Assembly (NCBI GenBank): GCA_019695035.1
Contig: JAIBAU010000005.1
Coordinates: 62,001 to 126,000, forward strand
From: Caulobacteraceae bacterium
Lineage (GTDB): Bacteria > Pseudomonadota > Alphaproteobacteria > Caulobacterales > Caulobacteraceae
Direction of reading: 5' to 3'
Length of the DNA stretch: 64,000 bases
The notes beneath the pieces were generated by a model. That model did no database searches and was not told the origin of the DNA. It worked only from the letters and a program-made list of their open reading frames with translations. This document shows positions 37,468-46,871 of the stretch, one piece after another (within the stretch, counting starts at the first letter, position 1; every line of letters starts with the position of its first letter). Both the position numbers and the translations under genes were made by a program.

Positions 37468-38028
37468 ATGAAACAAGTCCTTATGGCCGCTGCGGCGGGC
37501 CTGGCCCTGACCCTCGGCGCCTGTGCGACGGCCACCCCCTACCAGCCGGTCGGGGCCACCAGCGTCCGCGGCGGCTACGCCGAGGAGCGGATCTCCGGAG
37601 ACCGCTGGCGGGTGACCTTCTCGGGCAATTCGGTGACCTCGCGCGATACGGTCGAGATGTACCTGCTGTACCGGGCCGCCGAGCTGTCGCTGCAGAACGG
37701 TTTCGACTGCTTCGAGGCCCAGAACCGCGCCACCGACCGCGACACCCGCTATGTCGGTTCGCCCGACCCGTTCTGGTCCGGGTCTGCCTGGGGGCCCTAC
37801 TGGCGGCCCTACTGGCGCTTCTCGGCGCGGGGCGCCTGGAGCCGCTGGGATCCCTACTGGGGCGACGACTGGGACGTGCGCGAGGTGACCCGCTACGAGG
37901 CCTCGGCCGAGGTGGTCATGCGCCACGGCTGCGCGGCGGACGACCGCTACGCCTTCCGGGCCCAGGAGGTCATCGACAACCTGGGACCCCGCGTGGTGCG
38001 GCCGGGACAGCCCGACGGCCGCATGTAG
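37468..38028 (+). CDS. CC0125/CC1285-type lipoprotein
   Basis: A 186-residue protein starting at ATG 37468 with GGAG upstream; the frame extends earlier without a plausible start. A lipoprotein signal ends in LGAC (about residue 19). The mature part has GGYAEERISGDRWRVTFSGNS, YLLYRAAELSLQNGFDCF and AEVVMRHGC, which I associate with the Caulobacter CC0125/CC1285 family. An aromatic stretch (WGPYWRPYWRFS) lies in the middle. Function unknown. Confidence 0.85.
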   Translation: MKQVLMAAAAGLALTLGACATATPYQPVGATSVRGGYAEERISGDRWRVTFSGNSVTSRDTVEMYLLYRAAELSLQNGFDCFEAQNRATDRDTRYVGSPDPFWSGSAWGPYWRPYWRFSARGAWSRWDPYWGDDWDVREVTRYEASAEVVMRHGCAADDRYAFRAQEVIDNLGPRVVRPGQPDGRM

Positions 38029-38043
38029 GCGCGGCCGCGCGGC

Positions 38044-38787
38044 TCAGAACATCCGCAGCGACTTCAGGCGGCGCTTGTTGGTGTGCGCCCCCTCGGGCGC
38101 GGCGCCCTTGTTGTCCGGCACCTCGCCCTTGAAATAGAAGCGCTGCCAGGCCTCCTTGATGGTCTGGGCGTCGCCCTTGGCCAGGCGCTTGTTGAACTCG
38201 CCCCGCTGGGTCTGCCACGCCTCGAACTGGCCCTTCAGGTTCAGGTCGCTGTCCATGTTGCGCAGCACCGGCTGAACCTGGTCCATCTTCATGTGCTCCA
38301 CCAGGGTGATGAAGCAGAAGGGTTCGCCTTTCTTGAAGTGCGCCCGCCCCGGCCGCGTGAAGCGCCAGTTCATGGTGAAGGGGAAGGGCAGCCAGTCCGT
38401 CTCCACCAGACCGGTCAGGGCCTGGATGCCGTCCTTGATGTGGTTGGGGGCGCCCGAGGTCCAGATGGCCCAGCCGGGCGGCGTGCGGAACAGGTAGCCG
38501 GGGTGCAGGGTCAGCACCCCGCCGGCGAAATGGCTCTGGGCGAAGTGGTGGAAGTCAGGGTGGGGCCGGTCGGGGGTGATGACGATGTCCTGCTGGTGCG
38601 GACCGCCGTTCCACTCCGCCGTGAAACCCACAGGGCAGAGGATTTCCCAGCCCGTGGTGTTGGCCATGGTCAGCGGCAGGCACTTGTACGGGTGGCGGTG
38701 GTGGTGGTTGTCCATCCACTCCCGGTCCGGCCGGCCCGGGACGATGTCCGGCGGCCGGAGGCCCATCGGGTAGCACTGCAGTTCCAT
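38044..38787 (-). CDS. Conserved hypothetical protein (DUF6065-like)
   Basis: A 247-residue soluble protein, rich in His, Trp and Pro, starting at ATG 38787 (a GTG at 38820 would add 11 residues). Segments such as [41 protein letters not shown] and [15 protein letters not shown] match what I recall of the DUF6065 group. His and Trp placement suggests a cupin or jelly-roll shape, but this is speculation. Divergent from the next gene, 62 bases apart. Confidence 0.75.
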   Translation of the reverse strand: MELQCYPMGLRPPDIVPGRPDREWMDNHHHRHPYKCLPLTMANTTGWEILCPVGFTAEWNGGPHQQDIVITPDRPHPDFHHFAQSHFAGGVLTLHPGYLFRTPPGWAIWTSGAPNHIKDGIQALTGLVETDWLPFPFTMNWRFTRPGRAHFKKGEPFCFITLVEHMKMDQVQPVLRNMDSDLNLKGQFEAWQTQRGEFNKRLAKGDAQTIKEAWQRFYFKGEVPDNKGAAPEGAHTNKRRLKSLRMF

Positions 38788-38849
38788 CGCACGGTCCGAA
38801 ACGGCTAAGAGACGGCTCACCTATCCGCGAAAGCCCCGCCCGGCTCAAG

Positions 38850-39389
38850 ATGATCGACGCCCCCACCCCCCAGTCTTTTCCGCTCGACCGCAAGGGCTTC
38901 GAGGAATTCCTGACCCGCGCCGGCATCGCCTTCACCACCCACGAGCACGCGGCGGTGTTCCGGGTGGACGAGGGCCACGAGATCAAGGCCTCGATGCCCG
39001 GCGCCCACACCAAGAACCTGTTCCTCAAGGACAAGAAGGGCCAGCTGTGGCTGATCTCGGCGCGGCAGGACACGGTCATACCGCTGAACCGGCTGCACCC
39101 GGTCATCGGCTCGGACCGGCTGTCCTTCGGGTCGGCGGAGTTGATGTTCGAGACGCTGGGCGTGACGCCGGGATCGGTCACCGCCTTCGGACTGGTGAAC
39201 GATCGCGACCGGCGGGTGCGCTTCGTGCTGGACAAGGCCCTGGACGATGCGGCCCTGGTCAATTTCCATCCGCTCACCAACACCGCCACCACCGCGATGA
39301 GCCGCGACGATTTCCGCCGCTTCCTCGCCGCCCTGGGGGTCGAACCCCTGGTGATCGACTTCTCGACCGTGGGCGCGCCGGCCGCCTAG
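38850..39389 (+). CDS. YbaK/ProX-type aminoacyl-tRNA deacylase
   Basis: A 179-residue protein of the YbaK/ProXp editing family that hydrolyses mischarged tRNAs such as Ala-tRNA(Pro). It has [12 protein letters not shown], the [10 protein letters not shown] motif (with catalytic Lys), [15 protein letters not shown] and the HPLTNTATT signature. Length and motifs fit the ProXp-ala/PrdX group rather than YbaK proper. The stop shares CTAG with the convergent tetR gene. Confidence 0.9.
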   Translation: MIDAPTPQSFPLDRKGFEEFLTRAGIAFTTHEHAAVFRVDEGHEIKASMPGAHTKNLFLKDKKGQLWLISARQDTVIPLNRLHPVIGSDRLSFGSAELMFETLGVTPGSVTAFGLVNDRDRRVRFVLDKALDDAALVNFHPLTNTATTAMSRDDFRRFLAALGVEPLVIDFSTVGAPAA

Positions 39390-40096
39390 GCCTCCGGCAG
39401 GCCCAGCACCCCCAGCGCGGCCCGGGTCAGGCTGTCGATCAGCGGCCGTTCCGCGAAACGCAGCGAGCCGTTGCGGGCGTCCCCGCGCAGGGCCGCGTCG
39501 TTGGCCCCCACCGCGATCAGCCAGACGGCGAAGGCGGTGCGGCGGCGGGCTTCGTCCGGCGCACAGCCGGCCCGGGCCAGGTCCGGGCCGACCAGGGTGA
39601 GCAGGGTCGCCGCGGCGTGGTCCGCCAGGTCGCCCCGGCGACGGGCGTAGGCGCCGCCGCCCCCGCCTCCGGCCAGCCAGGCCTGCACCGCCTGCAGCAC
39701 GGCCCGGCGGTCGCGGTAGTGCGCCACCCGCTGACCCACATAGGCCCGCACCCGGCCGGCGGCGGTCCCGTCCGAGGCCGCCGCCAGGGCGTCGGCGTCG
39801 ATCGCCGCCCGGCCGCGCTCGAAGGACTGGTCGAAGAAGGCTTCCAGGAAGGCCGCCTTGTCCGGGAAACGGCCGTAGAAGGCGCCGACGCTCACCCCCG
39901 CCTCGGCGACGATCCCGGCCACGGTCGCGCCCGCGAAGCCGTCGCGCACAAAGACCCGCTCCGCCGCCTCGAACAGCCGCTCCAGGGTGCGCCGGCTGCG
40001 CGCCTGCAGGGGCGGGCTGGCCCGCGGCGCCGCCGCCCCCTCCGCCCCGCCCAGTCCGCCCGGGCCGATGCGCCCGCCGAAATCCACCACCGACAT
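39386..40096 (-). CDS. TetR-family transcriptional regulator
   Basis: A 236-residue regulator. After a 30-residue Gly/Ala-rich extension comes the TetR helix-turn-helix ([56 protein letters not shown]). The C-terminal ligand-binding region is variable. A near-perfect palindrome sits nine bases upstream of the start (40105-40126), so the protein probably represses its own gene and possibly a neighbour. Confidence 0.93.
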   Translation of the reverse strand: MSVVDFGGRIGPGGLGGAEGAAAPRASPPLQARSRRTLERLFEAAERVFVRDGFAGATVAGIVAEAGVSVGAFYGRFPDKAAFLEAFFDQSFERGRAAIDADALAAASDGTAAGRVRAYVGQRVAHYRDRRAVLQAVQAWLAGGGGGGAYARRRGDLADHAAATLLTLVGPDLARAGCAPDEARRRTAFAVWLIAVGANDAALRGDARNGSLRFAERPLIDSLTRAALGVLGLPEA

Positions 40097-40104
40097 GGGT
40101 TCAG

Positions 40105-40126
40105 AATCCGAATTTGCATTCGTATT
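40105..40126. promoter_or_regulatory. Palindromic operator upstream of tetR gene
   Basis: Nine-base arms AATCCGAAT and ATTCGTATT, separated by TTGC, form an inverted repeat with a single mismatch. It lies immediately upstream of the tetR start and 165 bases from the divergent cnoX gene. Its size and position are typical of TetR operators. Confidence 0.55.
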
Positions 40127-40291
40127 GATCGACGATCCGCCCGGAGCGTCAAGCCCGACGCGTGTTCCCCGGCGTTTCGGGCCGGCAGCGGGCGTCGCAG
40201 GCGGGCGCCCGTTGCGCCGGCCGCCCGCGGCGACCATCTTGTGCCCCGTGCGTTTCGCACCCGAGTTCCTCAGACGAAAGCCGACCCGCCC

Positions 40292-41188
40292 ATGCTTGGA
40301 GACGCCTCCTCCGTTCCCGCCGAAGCCCTGGTCATCGAGGGGTCCGACGCAACCTTCATGAAGGACGTGGTCGAGGCGTCGAAGACGCAGCCCGTCATCG
40401 TCGACTTCTGGGCCACCTGGTGCGGCCCCTGCAAGACGCTGGGCCCCATGCTGGAGCGCCAGGTCGCCGCCGCCGGCGGGGCCGTGAAGCTGGTCAAGAT
40501 CGACGTCGACCGGAACCCCGCCTACGCCGGCCAGCTGCGCGTGCAGTCGATCCCCACCGTCTACGCCTTCGTCAACGGCCAGCCGGTGGACGGCTTCCAG
40601 GGCGCCATCCCCGAGAGCGAGATCAAGAAGTTCATCGACCGCGTCTCCGGCCCGCCGGAGCCCAGCGAGGTCGACCGGCTCGTCGAGCTGGGGACCGAGA
40701 GCCTGGCGGTCTCGGACTGGGGCGGCGCGGCCCAGGCCTTCGCCCAGGCCCTGCAGATGGAGCCCCAGAACGTGAAGGCCCTGGCGGGCCTGGCGCGGGT
40801 GCATATCGAGGGCGGCGACCTCGACCAGGCCCGGCAGATCGCCGCCATGGCCCCCGCCGACTCTCGCGAGCCCGAGCTCCTCTCGGTCCGCTCGGCGCTG
40901 GAGCTGGCGGCCAACGCCCCGCCGCCGTCCGAGCTGGACCAGATGCTGGCCCGGGTGCGCGAAGCCCCCGGCGACCACGACGCCCGCTTCGAGCTCGCCA
41001 ACGCCCTGGCCGCCCAGAACCGCCTGGACGAGGCCGCTGACCAGCTGCTGACCATCGTCGAGAGCGATCTCGAATGGAACGACCAGGCGGCGCGAAAGCA
41101 GCTCCTCAAGGTGTTCGAAGCGGCCGGACCGATGTCGGAGACAGCCCGCAACGGCCGCCGCCGGCTCTCGTCCCTGCTGTTCTCCTAG
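40292..41188 (+). CDS. cnoX: Thioredoxin-TPR chaperedoxin CnoX (YbbN)
   Basis: A 298-residue protein with an N-terminal thioredoxin domain (about residues 10-115; active site WCGPCK) and a C-terminal tetratricopeptide region (about 125-298). CnoX protects proteins from aggregation during oxidative stress and hands them to GroEL. Unlike the E. coli protein, whose site is SQHC, this version keeps both cysteines, as in Caulobacter. Opens a cluster with a LON-domain and a Trm112-type gene. Confidence 0.94.
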   Translation: MLGDASSVPAEALVIEGSDATFMKDVVEASKTQPVIVDFWATWCGPCKTLGPMLERQVAAAGGAVKLVKIDVDRNPAYAGQLRVQSIPTVYAFVNGQPVDGFQGAIPESEIKKFIDRVSGPPEPSEVDRLVELGTESLAVSDWGGAAQAFAQALQMEPQNVKALAGLARVHIEGGDLDQARQIAAMAPADSREPELLSVRSALELAANAPPPSELDQMLARVREAPGDHDARFELANALAAQNRLDEAADQLLTIVESDLEWNDQAARKQLLKVFEAAGPMSETARNGRRRLSSLLFS

Positions 41189-41213
41189 GCGCTCCGCGCA
41201 TGGCGCCGGTCTG

Positions 41214-41870
41214 ATGGCCCAGGGTTACGTCCACGTCAGCGACCTGCCGCAGGTGATCCCCGTATTTCCCCTGGACGGGGCCCTGCTGCTGCCGCGCGGC
41301 CAGCTGCCGCTGAACATCTTCGAGCCGCGCTACCTGAACATGATCGATGACGTCATGGCCGGGGACCGCATCGTCGGCATGATCCAGACCGTGGGCGGAA
41401 CGCGCGCCCGCCCGCTGCTAGCCCCGGTCGGCTGCGCCGGGCGCGTCACCAGCTACGCCGAGACCTCGGACGGCCGCTACCTGATCACCCTGACCGGCGT
41501 GATCCGCTTCCACACCGGCGACGAGCTGCCCACCCGCACCCCCTACCGCCAGGTGCGCGCCGACTATTCCGCCTTCGCCGCCGACCTGGAGGCGCCGGAC
41601 GAGGCCCTCGACTTCGCCCGCGATCCCATGCTGGACGCCCTGCGCGCCTACCTTCACCGCCACCAGCTGGACGTGGACTGGGAGACCGCGCGCGAGGCGC
41701 CCCAGGAGGCCCTGGTGAACAGCCTGTCCATGGCCCTGCCCTTCGAGGCCGGCGCCAAGCAGGCCCTGCTGGAGGCGCCGGACCTCGCCGCCCGCGCCCG
41801 CACCCTCACCGCCCTCCTGGCCATCGACGCCGCCGGCCATGACGACGAGACCCCGCCATCCGTGCAATAG
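41214..41870 (+). CDS. LON N-terminal substrate-binding-domain protein
   Basis: A 218-residue protein of the LON-substrate-binding (PUA-like) domain only: [31 protein letters not shown], then [36 protein letters not shown]. The protease and ATPase parts are absent. It starts 25 bases after cnoX. Possible role in substrate recognition for a Lon protease or a quality-control system. Confidence 0.92.
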   Translation: MAQGYVHVSDLPQVIPVFPLDGALLLPRGQLPLNIFEPRYLNMIDDVMAGDRIVGMIQTVGGTRARPLLAPVGCAGRVTSYAETSDGRYLITLTGVIRFHTGDELPTRTPYRQVRADYSAFAADLEAPDEALDFARDPMLDALRAYLHRHQLDVDWETAREAPQEALVNSLSMALPFEAGAKQALLEAPDLAARARTLTALLAIDAAGHDDETPPSVQ

Positions 41871-41878
41871 ATCGCGCC

Positions 41879-42076
41879 ATGACCGAGAAGCCCGCCGCCC
41901 CGCCCGCCAATTCCGTCGACCCGCGCCTCCTGGAGGTGCTGGTCTGTCCCGTCACCCACGGCCCGCTGGACTACGACCGCAAGGCCCAGGAGCTGGTGAG
42001 CAGGAAGGCCAGGCTCGCCTACCCGATCCGCGACGGCGTGCCGATCATGCTGCCGGAGGAGGCGCGCAAGCTGTAG
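41879..42076 (+). CDS. Trm112/YcaR (UPF0434) family protein
   Basis: A 65-residue protein with the Trm112 motif [14 protein letters not shown], ending in [19 protein letters not shown]. Only one Cys remains of the zinc-binding set, as in many bacterial YcaR. In other organisms Trm112 proteins activate methyltransferases; here the partner is unknown. Starts eight bases after the LON-domain gene. Confidence 0.93.
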   Translation: MTEKPAAPPANSVDPRLLEVLVCPVTHGPLDYDRKAQELVSRKARLAYPIRDGVPIMLPEEARKL

Positions 42077-42107
42077 GCCGCCCTGCTCCGCCCCCCGCGG
42101 AGAGGGG

Positions 42108-43361
42108 CTAGAGCGCCTCGCCCCGGAGCAGTTTCGGCAGATCCCCGACCGCCCCGCCGGCCTCGGTCATGAAGAAGCGCCGCGCCGGGGCGATGCGGTT
42201 GACCACGCCGAGTCCCACGCCCCGCGCGGCGCGCAGCAGCGGGTTGTCGTTCGAGAACAGGTGCACGAAGGCGTCGGTGGCCAGGGCCACGGTGGTGTTG
42301 TCGAAGCGCCGCCAGGCCGCATAGCGCTCGAGGACGGCCTCCGACCCGATGTCCTCGCCGAGCCGGCTCGCGTCGGCCAGCACCTCGGCCAGGGCGGCCG
42401 CGTCCTTCAGGCCCAGGTTCAGCCCCTGGCCCGCGATGGGATGGATGGCGTGGGCGGCGTCCCCCAGCAGGGCCAGCCGCGGCGCCGTCATCCGGTCGGC
42501 CAGGGACAGCGACAGGGGATAGACGAAGCGCGGTCCGGTCACCTCGACCCGGCCCAGGAAATCCCCGAAACGGCGCATCAGGTGGGCTGCGAAGGCCTCG
42601 TCGGACGCGGTGCGCAGGGCCGCCGCGCGGTCCTTGGGCTCGGTCCAGACCAGCGATGCGCGCGCGCCGTTCAGGGGCAGGATGGCGAAGGGCCCGCCGG
42701 GCAGGAAGTACTCGTGCGCCACATTGCCGTGGTCCTGGGCCATGCGCACGGTCGCCACCACGCCGCACTGGCCATAGTCCCAGCCCGAGACGCCGATCCC
42801 CGCCGCCTGGCGCAGGGCGCTGAACTTCCCGTCGGCGGCGATCACCACCGCCGCCTCGATGGTCTGCCCGTCCGACAGCGCCACCTGCGAGGCGCCCGGT
42901 CCGGCCTCGGCCGAGAGCACCTTCACCGGCGCATGCACGGCGATCAGCGGCTCGGCCTCCACCGCCTGCGACAGCGCCATGCGCGTGTAGCGGTTCTCCA
43001 TCATCCAGCCCATCGGCTCGCCGTCCGAGCGGTCGGCGATCTCGTCGGCGTCGAAGCGCAGGAAGAAGGGCGAGGCCGTGCCGGAGGCGGCTCCGGGCGT
43101 GCGGCCGTCGGTGACCAGGATGTGGTCGATGCGGCAGGCGTGCGGCTCCAGCATCTCGGCCATGCCCAGCACCTTCCACTGCCGGAAGGTCGACCAGGCG
43201 ATGGCCGAGGCGCGACCGTCGAAGGTCGGCTCCAGCTGGGTTTCGAAGGGCAGGGGATCGACCAGGGCGACCCGCAGTCCGGCGTGGGCGCAGGCCAGGG
43301 CCGCGGTGGCGCCCGCCATGCCGGCGCCCGCGATCAGGACGTCTGTGCGCGAAATCTTCAT
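42108..43361 (-). CDS. UbiH/UbiF/COQ6-family FAD monooxygenase
   Basis: A 417-residue flavoprotein hydroxylase of the ubiquinone pathway. FAD-binding GAGMAGATAALACAHAG, middle DG motif (VIAADGKFSALRQ), and GDAAHAIHPIAGQGLNLGLKD are present, along with DNTTVALATD. Which ring position it hydroxylates (UbiH, UbiF or UbiL) is not decided by these motifs. Its N-terminal opening MKISRTDVLIAG is standard. Confidence 0.92.
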   Translation of the reverse strand: MKISRTDVLIAGAGMAGATAALACAHAGLRVALVDPLPFETQLEPTFDGRASAIAWSTFRQWKVLGMAEMLEPHACRIDHILVTDGRTPGAASGTASPFFLRFDADEIADRSDGEPMGWMMENRYTRMALSQAVEAEPLIAVHAPVKVLSAEAGPGASQVALSDGQTIEAAVVIAADGKFSALRQAAGIGVSGWDYGQCGVVATVRMAQDHGNVAHEYFLPGGPFAILPLNGARASLVWTEPKDRAAALRTASDEAFAAHLMRRFGDFLGRVEVTGPRFVYPLSLSLADRMTAPRLALLGDAAHAIHPIAGQGLNLGLKDAAALAEVLADASRLGEDIGSEAVLERYAAWRRFDNTTVALATDAFVHLFSNDNPLLRAARGVGLGVVNRIAPARRFFMTEAGGAVGDLPKLLRGEAL

Positions 43362-43440
43362 CGGAACTGCTCAATGGACCCGCGCGGCTCTGCTCGCAAG
43401 GGCGGGAGAAACGTCCGGACTTCAGCCGGGACAGACGCCG

Positions 43441-43809
43441 ATGACCCTCGCCCTTCCGACCCTCCGCCTCCCCGCCCTCCGCCTGCCTGTCCTGCGTCTT
43501 CCGGACGCACGCCGGACGCATCGGGATCGCGCCCCCAACCCGCTCAGGACCGCGGCCCGGCTGCTGGCGGTCGGAGCCGCGACGGCCTTCCTGGCCCTGG
43601 TCGTGTGGTCCGTCGGACCGGGCAATCTCGTGGACGCCCTGGTCGAGGAGGCGCGCCGCAGCGCGTCGGTCTTCATCGCCCTCCTGGGCGGTGTGATCGG
43701 CCTGGCGCTGGCCGCCAGCGCGATCGCGCTCCTGCGTGGCCGGCCAGGCTGGTCGATGGGAATCGCCGTCGTCCCGCTCGTGGGCCTCCTGGTGATGCTG
43801 GTGAGCTGA
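43441..43809 (+). CDS. Small membrane protein with N-terminal LRLP repeats
   Basis: A 122-residue protein starting at ATG 43441. Residues 5-20 contain four near-copies of a five- or six-residue LRLPxL unit. A linker follows, then three hydrophobic segments (about residues 42-58, 72-92, 102-122). The repeats are also visible in the DNA as a CTCCGCCTSCC pattern. No family recognised. It lies 79 bases from the divergent hydroxylase gene. Confidence 0.55.
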   Translation: MTLALPTLRLPALRLPVLRLPDARRTHRDRAPNPLRTAARLLAVGAATAFLALVVWSVGPGNLVDALVEEARRSASVFIALLGGVIGLALAASAIALLRGRPGWSMGIAVVPLVGLLVMLVS

Positions 43810-43914
43810 CGCCGGGCGGCGTCCGCGGCGCACGCGGGCCGGCATCCTAAACGACCCCTTAACCCTCCTCGGCCACACCATCGGCGTTTGGTTTTCGGTG
43901 GGGAGCTAAGGCCC

Positions 43915-46275
43915 ATGACAGGCGTTGCGGCGGCGGTCGGAGCCCGGATCTACGAGACGGCGCGCTGGACGTGGTCGGCGCCCTGGTTCGCGCGCTTCCG
44001 CGGCGGGGTTTGCGCCGTGGTCGGGCTGGGCCTGGTCATCGCCTTCCTCAGCTACAATCCGGCCGATCCCTCCTTCAACGCCGTCTCCGATCGGACGCCC
44101 GCCAACTGGCTGGGCGAAGGCGGCGCCTTCTGGGCCGACCTGCTGGTCCAGTCCCTGGGCCTGACCGCCTGGCTGGCGGCCGGCTTCATGGTCTTCTTCG
44201 GCATCCGCCGGGCCGCCGGGGCCGATCCCGAGGCCGGGCGCCCCAACCAGCGCCTGCGGGTGCTGGCCTCGTTCGGCGGGGTGCTGATGCTGGCCGGGGG
44301 CCTCTCCGCCCTGACCCCGCCCAAGGCCTGGCCGCTGGCCAAGGGGCTGGGGGGCTTCTGGGGCGCGGGCCTGCACGACGCCGTGACCGGCTTCTTCCGC
44401 TTCCTGCACGCGCCGGGCGCCGGGATCATCGCCGCGATCCTGCTGCTGGCCGGCGCGCTCGCCCTGCTGGCCTGGTCGATCCGTCTGGGGTCGGGCGAGT
44501 TCGTCCGGGCCTGGGCCTGGATCAGCGCCGGACGGGCCCCGCCTGTCCCCGCCGGCGCCCCCGCCTCGGTGGCCCGCCGCGCCAGGGTCAAGGCGCGCGC
44601 CAAGGCCGCGCCGCGCCGCCTGGAGCTGGCCGACGACGACGCGCCGCCCTTCGACGTCGACGAGGGTCCCGAGATTCCGGTCGGCCCCGAGCCCCGGGTC
44701 ATGGACGTGAAGACCCCCCGGCCCTCCAAGCGCGAAGGGCGCGAGAACCAGGCCGCCTTCGACTTCGTGCAGCAGCCCGGCTTCAAGCTGCCCGAGCTGA
44801 ACATGCTGGCCAAGCCCAAGGTCCGTTCGGCCGCCATCGACGAGGCGGCCCTGCGCCAGAACGCCCGCCTGCTGGAGAACGTCCTGGCCGAGTTCGGCGT
44901 GCGCGGGACCATCGACCAGATCCGCCCCGGTCCGGTGGTCACCCTCTACGAGCTGGCCCCCGCGCCGGGCGTCAAGCACGCCCGCGTCGTGGCCCTCTCC
45001 GACGACATCGCCCGCTCCATGTCGGTCGCCGCCTGCCGCGTCTCGGTGGTTTCGGGCCGCAACGCCATCGGCATCGAACTGCCCAACCACAAGCGCGAGA
45101 CCGTGTTCCTGCGCGACCTGCTCAGCTCCGCCGAGTTCGAGAAGGCCTCCAACACCCTGCCCATCGCGCTGGGCGAGACCATCGGCGGCGAGCCCTATGT
45201 CGCCGACCTGGCCCGCATGCCCCACCTGCTGATCGCCGGCACCACCGGCTCGGGCAAGTCGGTCGGGGTCAACGCCATGATCCTGTCGATCCTCTATCGC
45301 CTGCCGCCCGAGCAGTGCCGCTTCATCATGATCGACCCCAAGATGCTGGAGCTGTCGATCTACGACGGCATCCCGCACCTGCTGGCCCCGGTCGTCACCG
45401 ACCCCAAGAAGGCGGTGGTGGCGCTGAAGTGGACCGTGCGCGAGATGGAGGACCGCTACCGCCGCATGTCCAAGATCGGCGTGCGCAACGTGGCCTCCTA
45501 CAACGAGCGGGCCCGCGAGGCCCTGGCCCGGGGCGAGCACTTTGAACGAACGGTGCAAACCGGGTTCGACGACGCCGGCCGGCCCGTCTACGAGAGCGAG
45601 AAGATCCGTCCCGAGCCCATGCCCTACCTGGTGGTGGTGGTGGACGAGGTGGCCGACCTGATGATGGTCGCGGGCAAGGACATCGAGGGCGCGGTGCAGC
45701 GGCTGGCGCAGATGGCGCGCGCGGCCGGCATCCACCTGATCATGGCCACCCAGCGCCCGTCGGTGGACGTCATCACCGGCACCATCAAGGCCAACTTCCC
45801 GACCCGCATCTCCTTCCAGGTCACCAGCAAGATCGACAGCCGCACCATCCTCGGGGAACAGGGCGCCGAGCAGCTGCTGGGCCAGGGCGACATGCTCTAC
45901 ATGGCCGGCGGCGGCCGCATCACCCGCCTGCACGGCCCCTTCGTCTCCGACGCCGAGGTCGAGGCCGTGGCCGGCTTCCTGCGCCTGCAGGGCGAGCCGC
46001 AGTACCTCGAGGACGTAACCGACGGCGGCGACGAGGAGGACGCGGGCGAAGCCTGGGGCGAGGGCGGCGGCTCCGGCGACGACCTCTACGACCGCGCCGT
46101 GGCCGTGGTCATCCGCGACCGCAAGGCCTCCACCAGCTACGTCCAGCGCCGCCTGCAGATCGGCTACAACCGCGCCGCCTCCCTGATCGAGCGCATGGAG
46201 CAGGAAGGGGTCGTCGGGCCCGCCAACCATGCCGGAAAGCGTGACATCCTGGTGGGCGGCGGCCAGGCGGCCTAG
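43915..46275 (+). CDS. ftsK: DNA translocase FtsK
   Basis: A 786-residue chromosome-segregation motor tethered at the division septum. N-terminal transmembrane helices (about residues 25-180), a Pro/Ala-rich linker, then the RecA-like motor with Walker A GTTGSGKS at residues 442-449, Walker B VVVVDEVADLMM, and a C-terminal gamma winged helix (KASTSYVQRRLQIGYNRAASLIERME) that reads KOPS. Start at ATG 43915 with GGGGAG upstream; the shorter linker than in E. coli is normal for Alphaproteobacteria. Confidence 0.97.
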   Translation: MTGVAAAVGARIYETARWTWSAPWFARFRGGVCAVVGLGLVIAFLSYNPADPSFNAVSDRTPANWLGEGGAFWADLLVQSLGLTAWLAAGFMVFFGIRRAAGADPEAGRPNQRLRVLASFGGVLMLAGGLSALTPPKAWPLAKGLGGFWGAGLHDAVTGFFRFLHAPGAGIIAAILLLAGALALLAWSIRLGSGEFVRAWAWISAGRAPPVPAGAPASVARRARVKARAKAAPRRLELADDDAPPFDVDEGPEIPVGPEPRVMDVKTPRPSKREGRENQAAFDFVQQPGFKLPELNMLAKPKVRSAAIDEAALRQNARLLENVLAEFGVRGTIDQIRPGPVVTLYELAPAPGVKHARVVALSDDIARSMSVAACRVSVVSGRNAIGIELPNHKRETVFLRDLLSSAEFEKASNTLPIALGETIGGEPYVADLARMPHLLIAGTTGSGKSVGVNAMILSILYRLPPEQCRFIMIDPKMLELSIYDGIPHLLAPVVTDPKKAVVALKWTVREMEDRYRRMSKIGVRNVASYNERAREALARGEHFERTVQTGFDDAGRPVYESEKIRPEPMPYLVVVVDEVADLMMVAGKDIEGAVQRLAQMARAAGIHLIMATQRPSVDVITGTIKANFPTRISFQVTSKIDSRTILGEQGAEQLLGQGDMLYMAGGGRITRLHGPFVSDAEVEAVAGFLRLQGEPQYLEDVTDGGDEEDAGEAWGEGGGSGDDLYDRAVAVVIRDRKASTSYVQRRLQIGYNRAASLIERMEQEGVVGPANHAGKRDILVGGGQAA

Positions 46276-46346
46276 CGCCAGCGGAGCCTTCTCCCGCGAC
46301 CTCGCCCCACCTTGCCCGCACGGCTCAGGTGGCGTAACGCGGCCGC

Positions 46347-46751
46347 ATGGCTGATCTTCCCCCCCAGAACGAACTGGAACAGGCGCTGGCCGACGGTCGC
46401 GAGGGCCGGCTGCCCATGCCGGACTTCCTCAAGCTGCTGCTGCGCTCCCCCCTCTATGTGCTGTCGGGCTCCGAGCCCAAGGAAGACGGCTCGGGCTTCG
46501 AGCCGCTGATCTATCCGCACCCCGAGGAGGGCGATCCCATGATCGCCTGCTATTCCTCGCCCCAGCGCATCGGCGAAGCGGCCCGCAAGGCGCCCTTCAT
46601 GTTCCAGGTCATCTGCGGCGAGTTCCTCGAGCGCCTGCCGGAGACCACCATCGGCGTGGTCATCAACCCCGGCGACGAACAGGGCTTCGAACTGCGCTCG
46701 CCGGCCATCCAGAGCCTGGTCCAGGCCATCAAGGCGCGCCGCACCAACTGA
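46347..46751 (+). CDS. SseB-family protein
   Basis: A 134-residue protein with an SseB-like domain: NELEQALADGREGRLPMPDFLKLLLRSPLYVL, then LIYPHPEEGDPMIACYSSPQRI and VVINPGDEQGFEL. The family has a mixed alpha/beta fold of unknown function, found in enterobacteria as a sulfurtransferase-linked protein. No catalytic residue recognised. Cytoplasmic. Confidence 0.9.
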   Translation: MADLPPQNELEQALADGREGRLPMPDFLKLLLRSPLYVLSGSEPKEDGSGFEPLIYPHPEEGDPMIACYSSPQRIGEAARKAPFMFQVICGEFLERLPETTIGVVINPGDEQGFELRSPAIQSLVQAIKARRTN

Positions 46752-46871
46752 TCGCCCCGGACGGGGCCTCGGCCGCCCGCCTTGACAGCCCCGGGTCCGG
46801 GCGCTGCAGTCCGCGCGAAAACCGGCTTTCCCTGTCGCCGTCGCGATGGATCGACCGGGCGGGGACGGATC

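Noticed and set aside
43906-46230. A long open frame of more than 770 codons opposite ftsK
   Set aside because: The plus strand carries an unmistakable FtsK with all motifs. The minus frame has His/Gly/Asp-biased composition caused by GC-rich codons read in reverse, and no family features.
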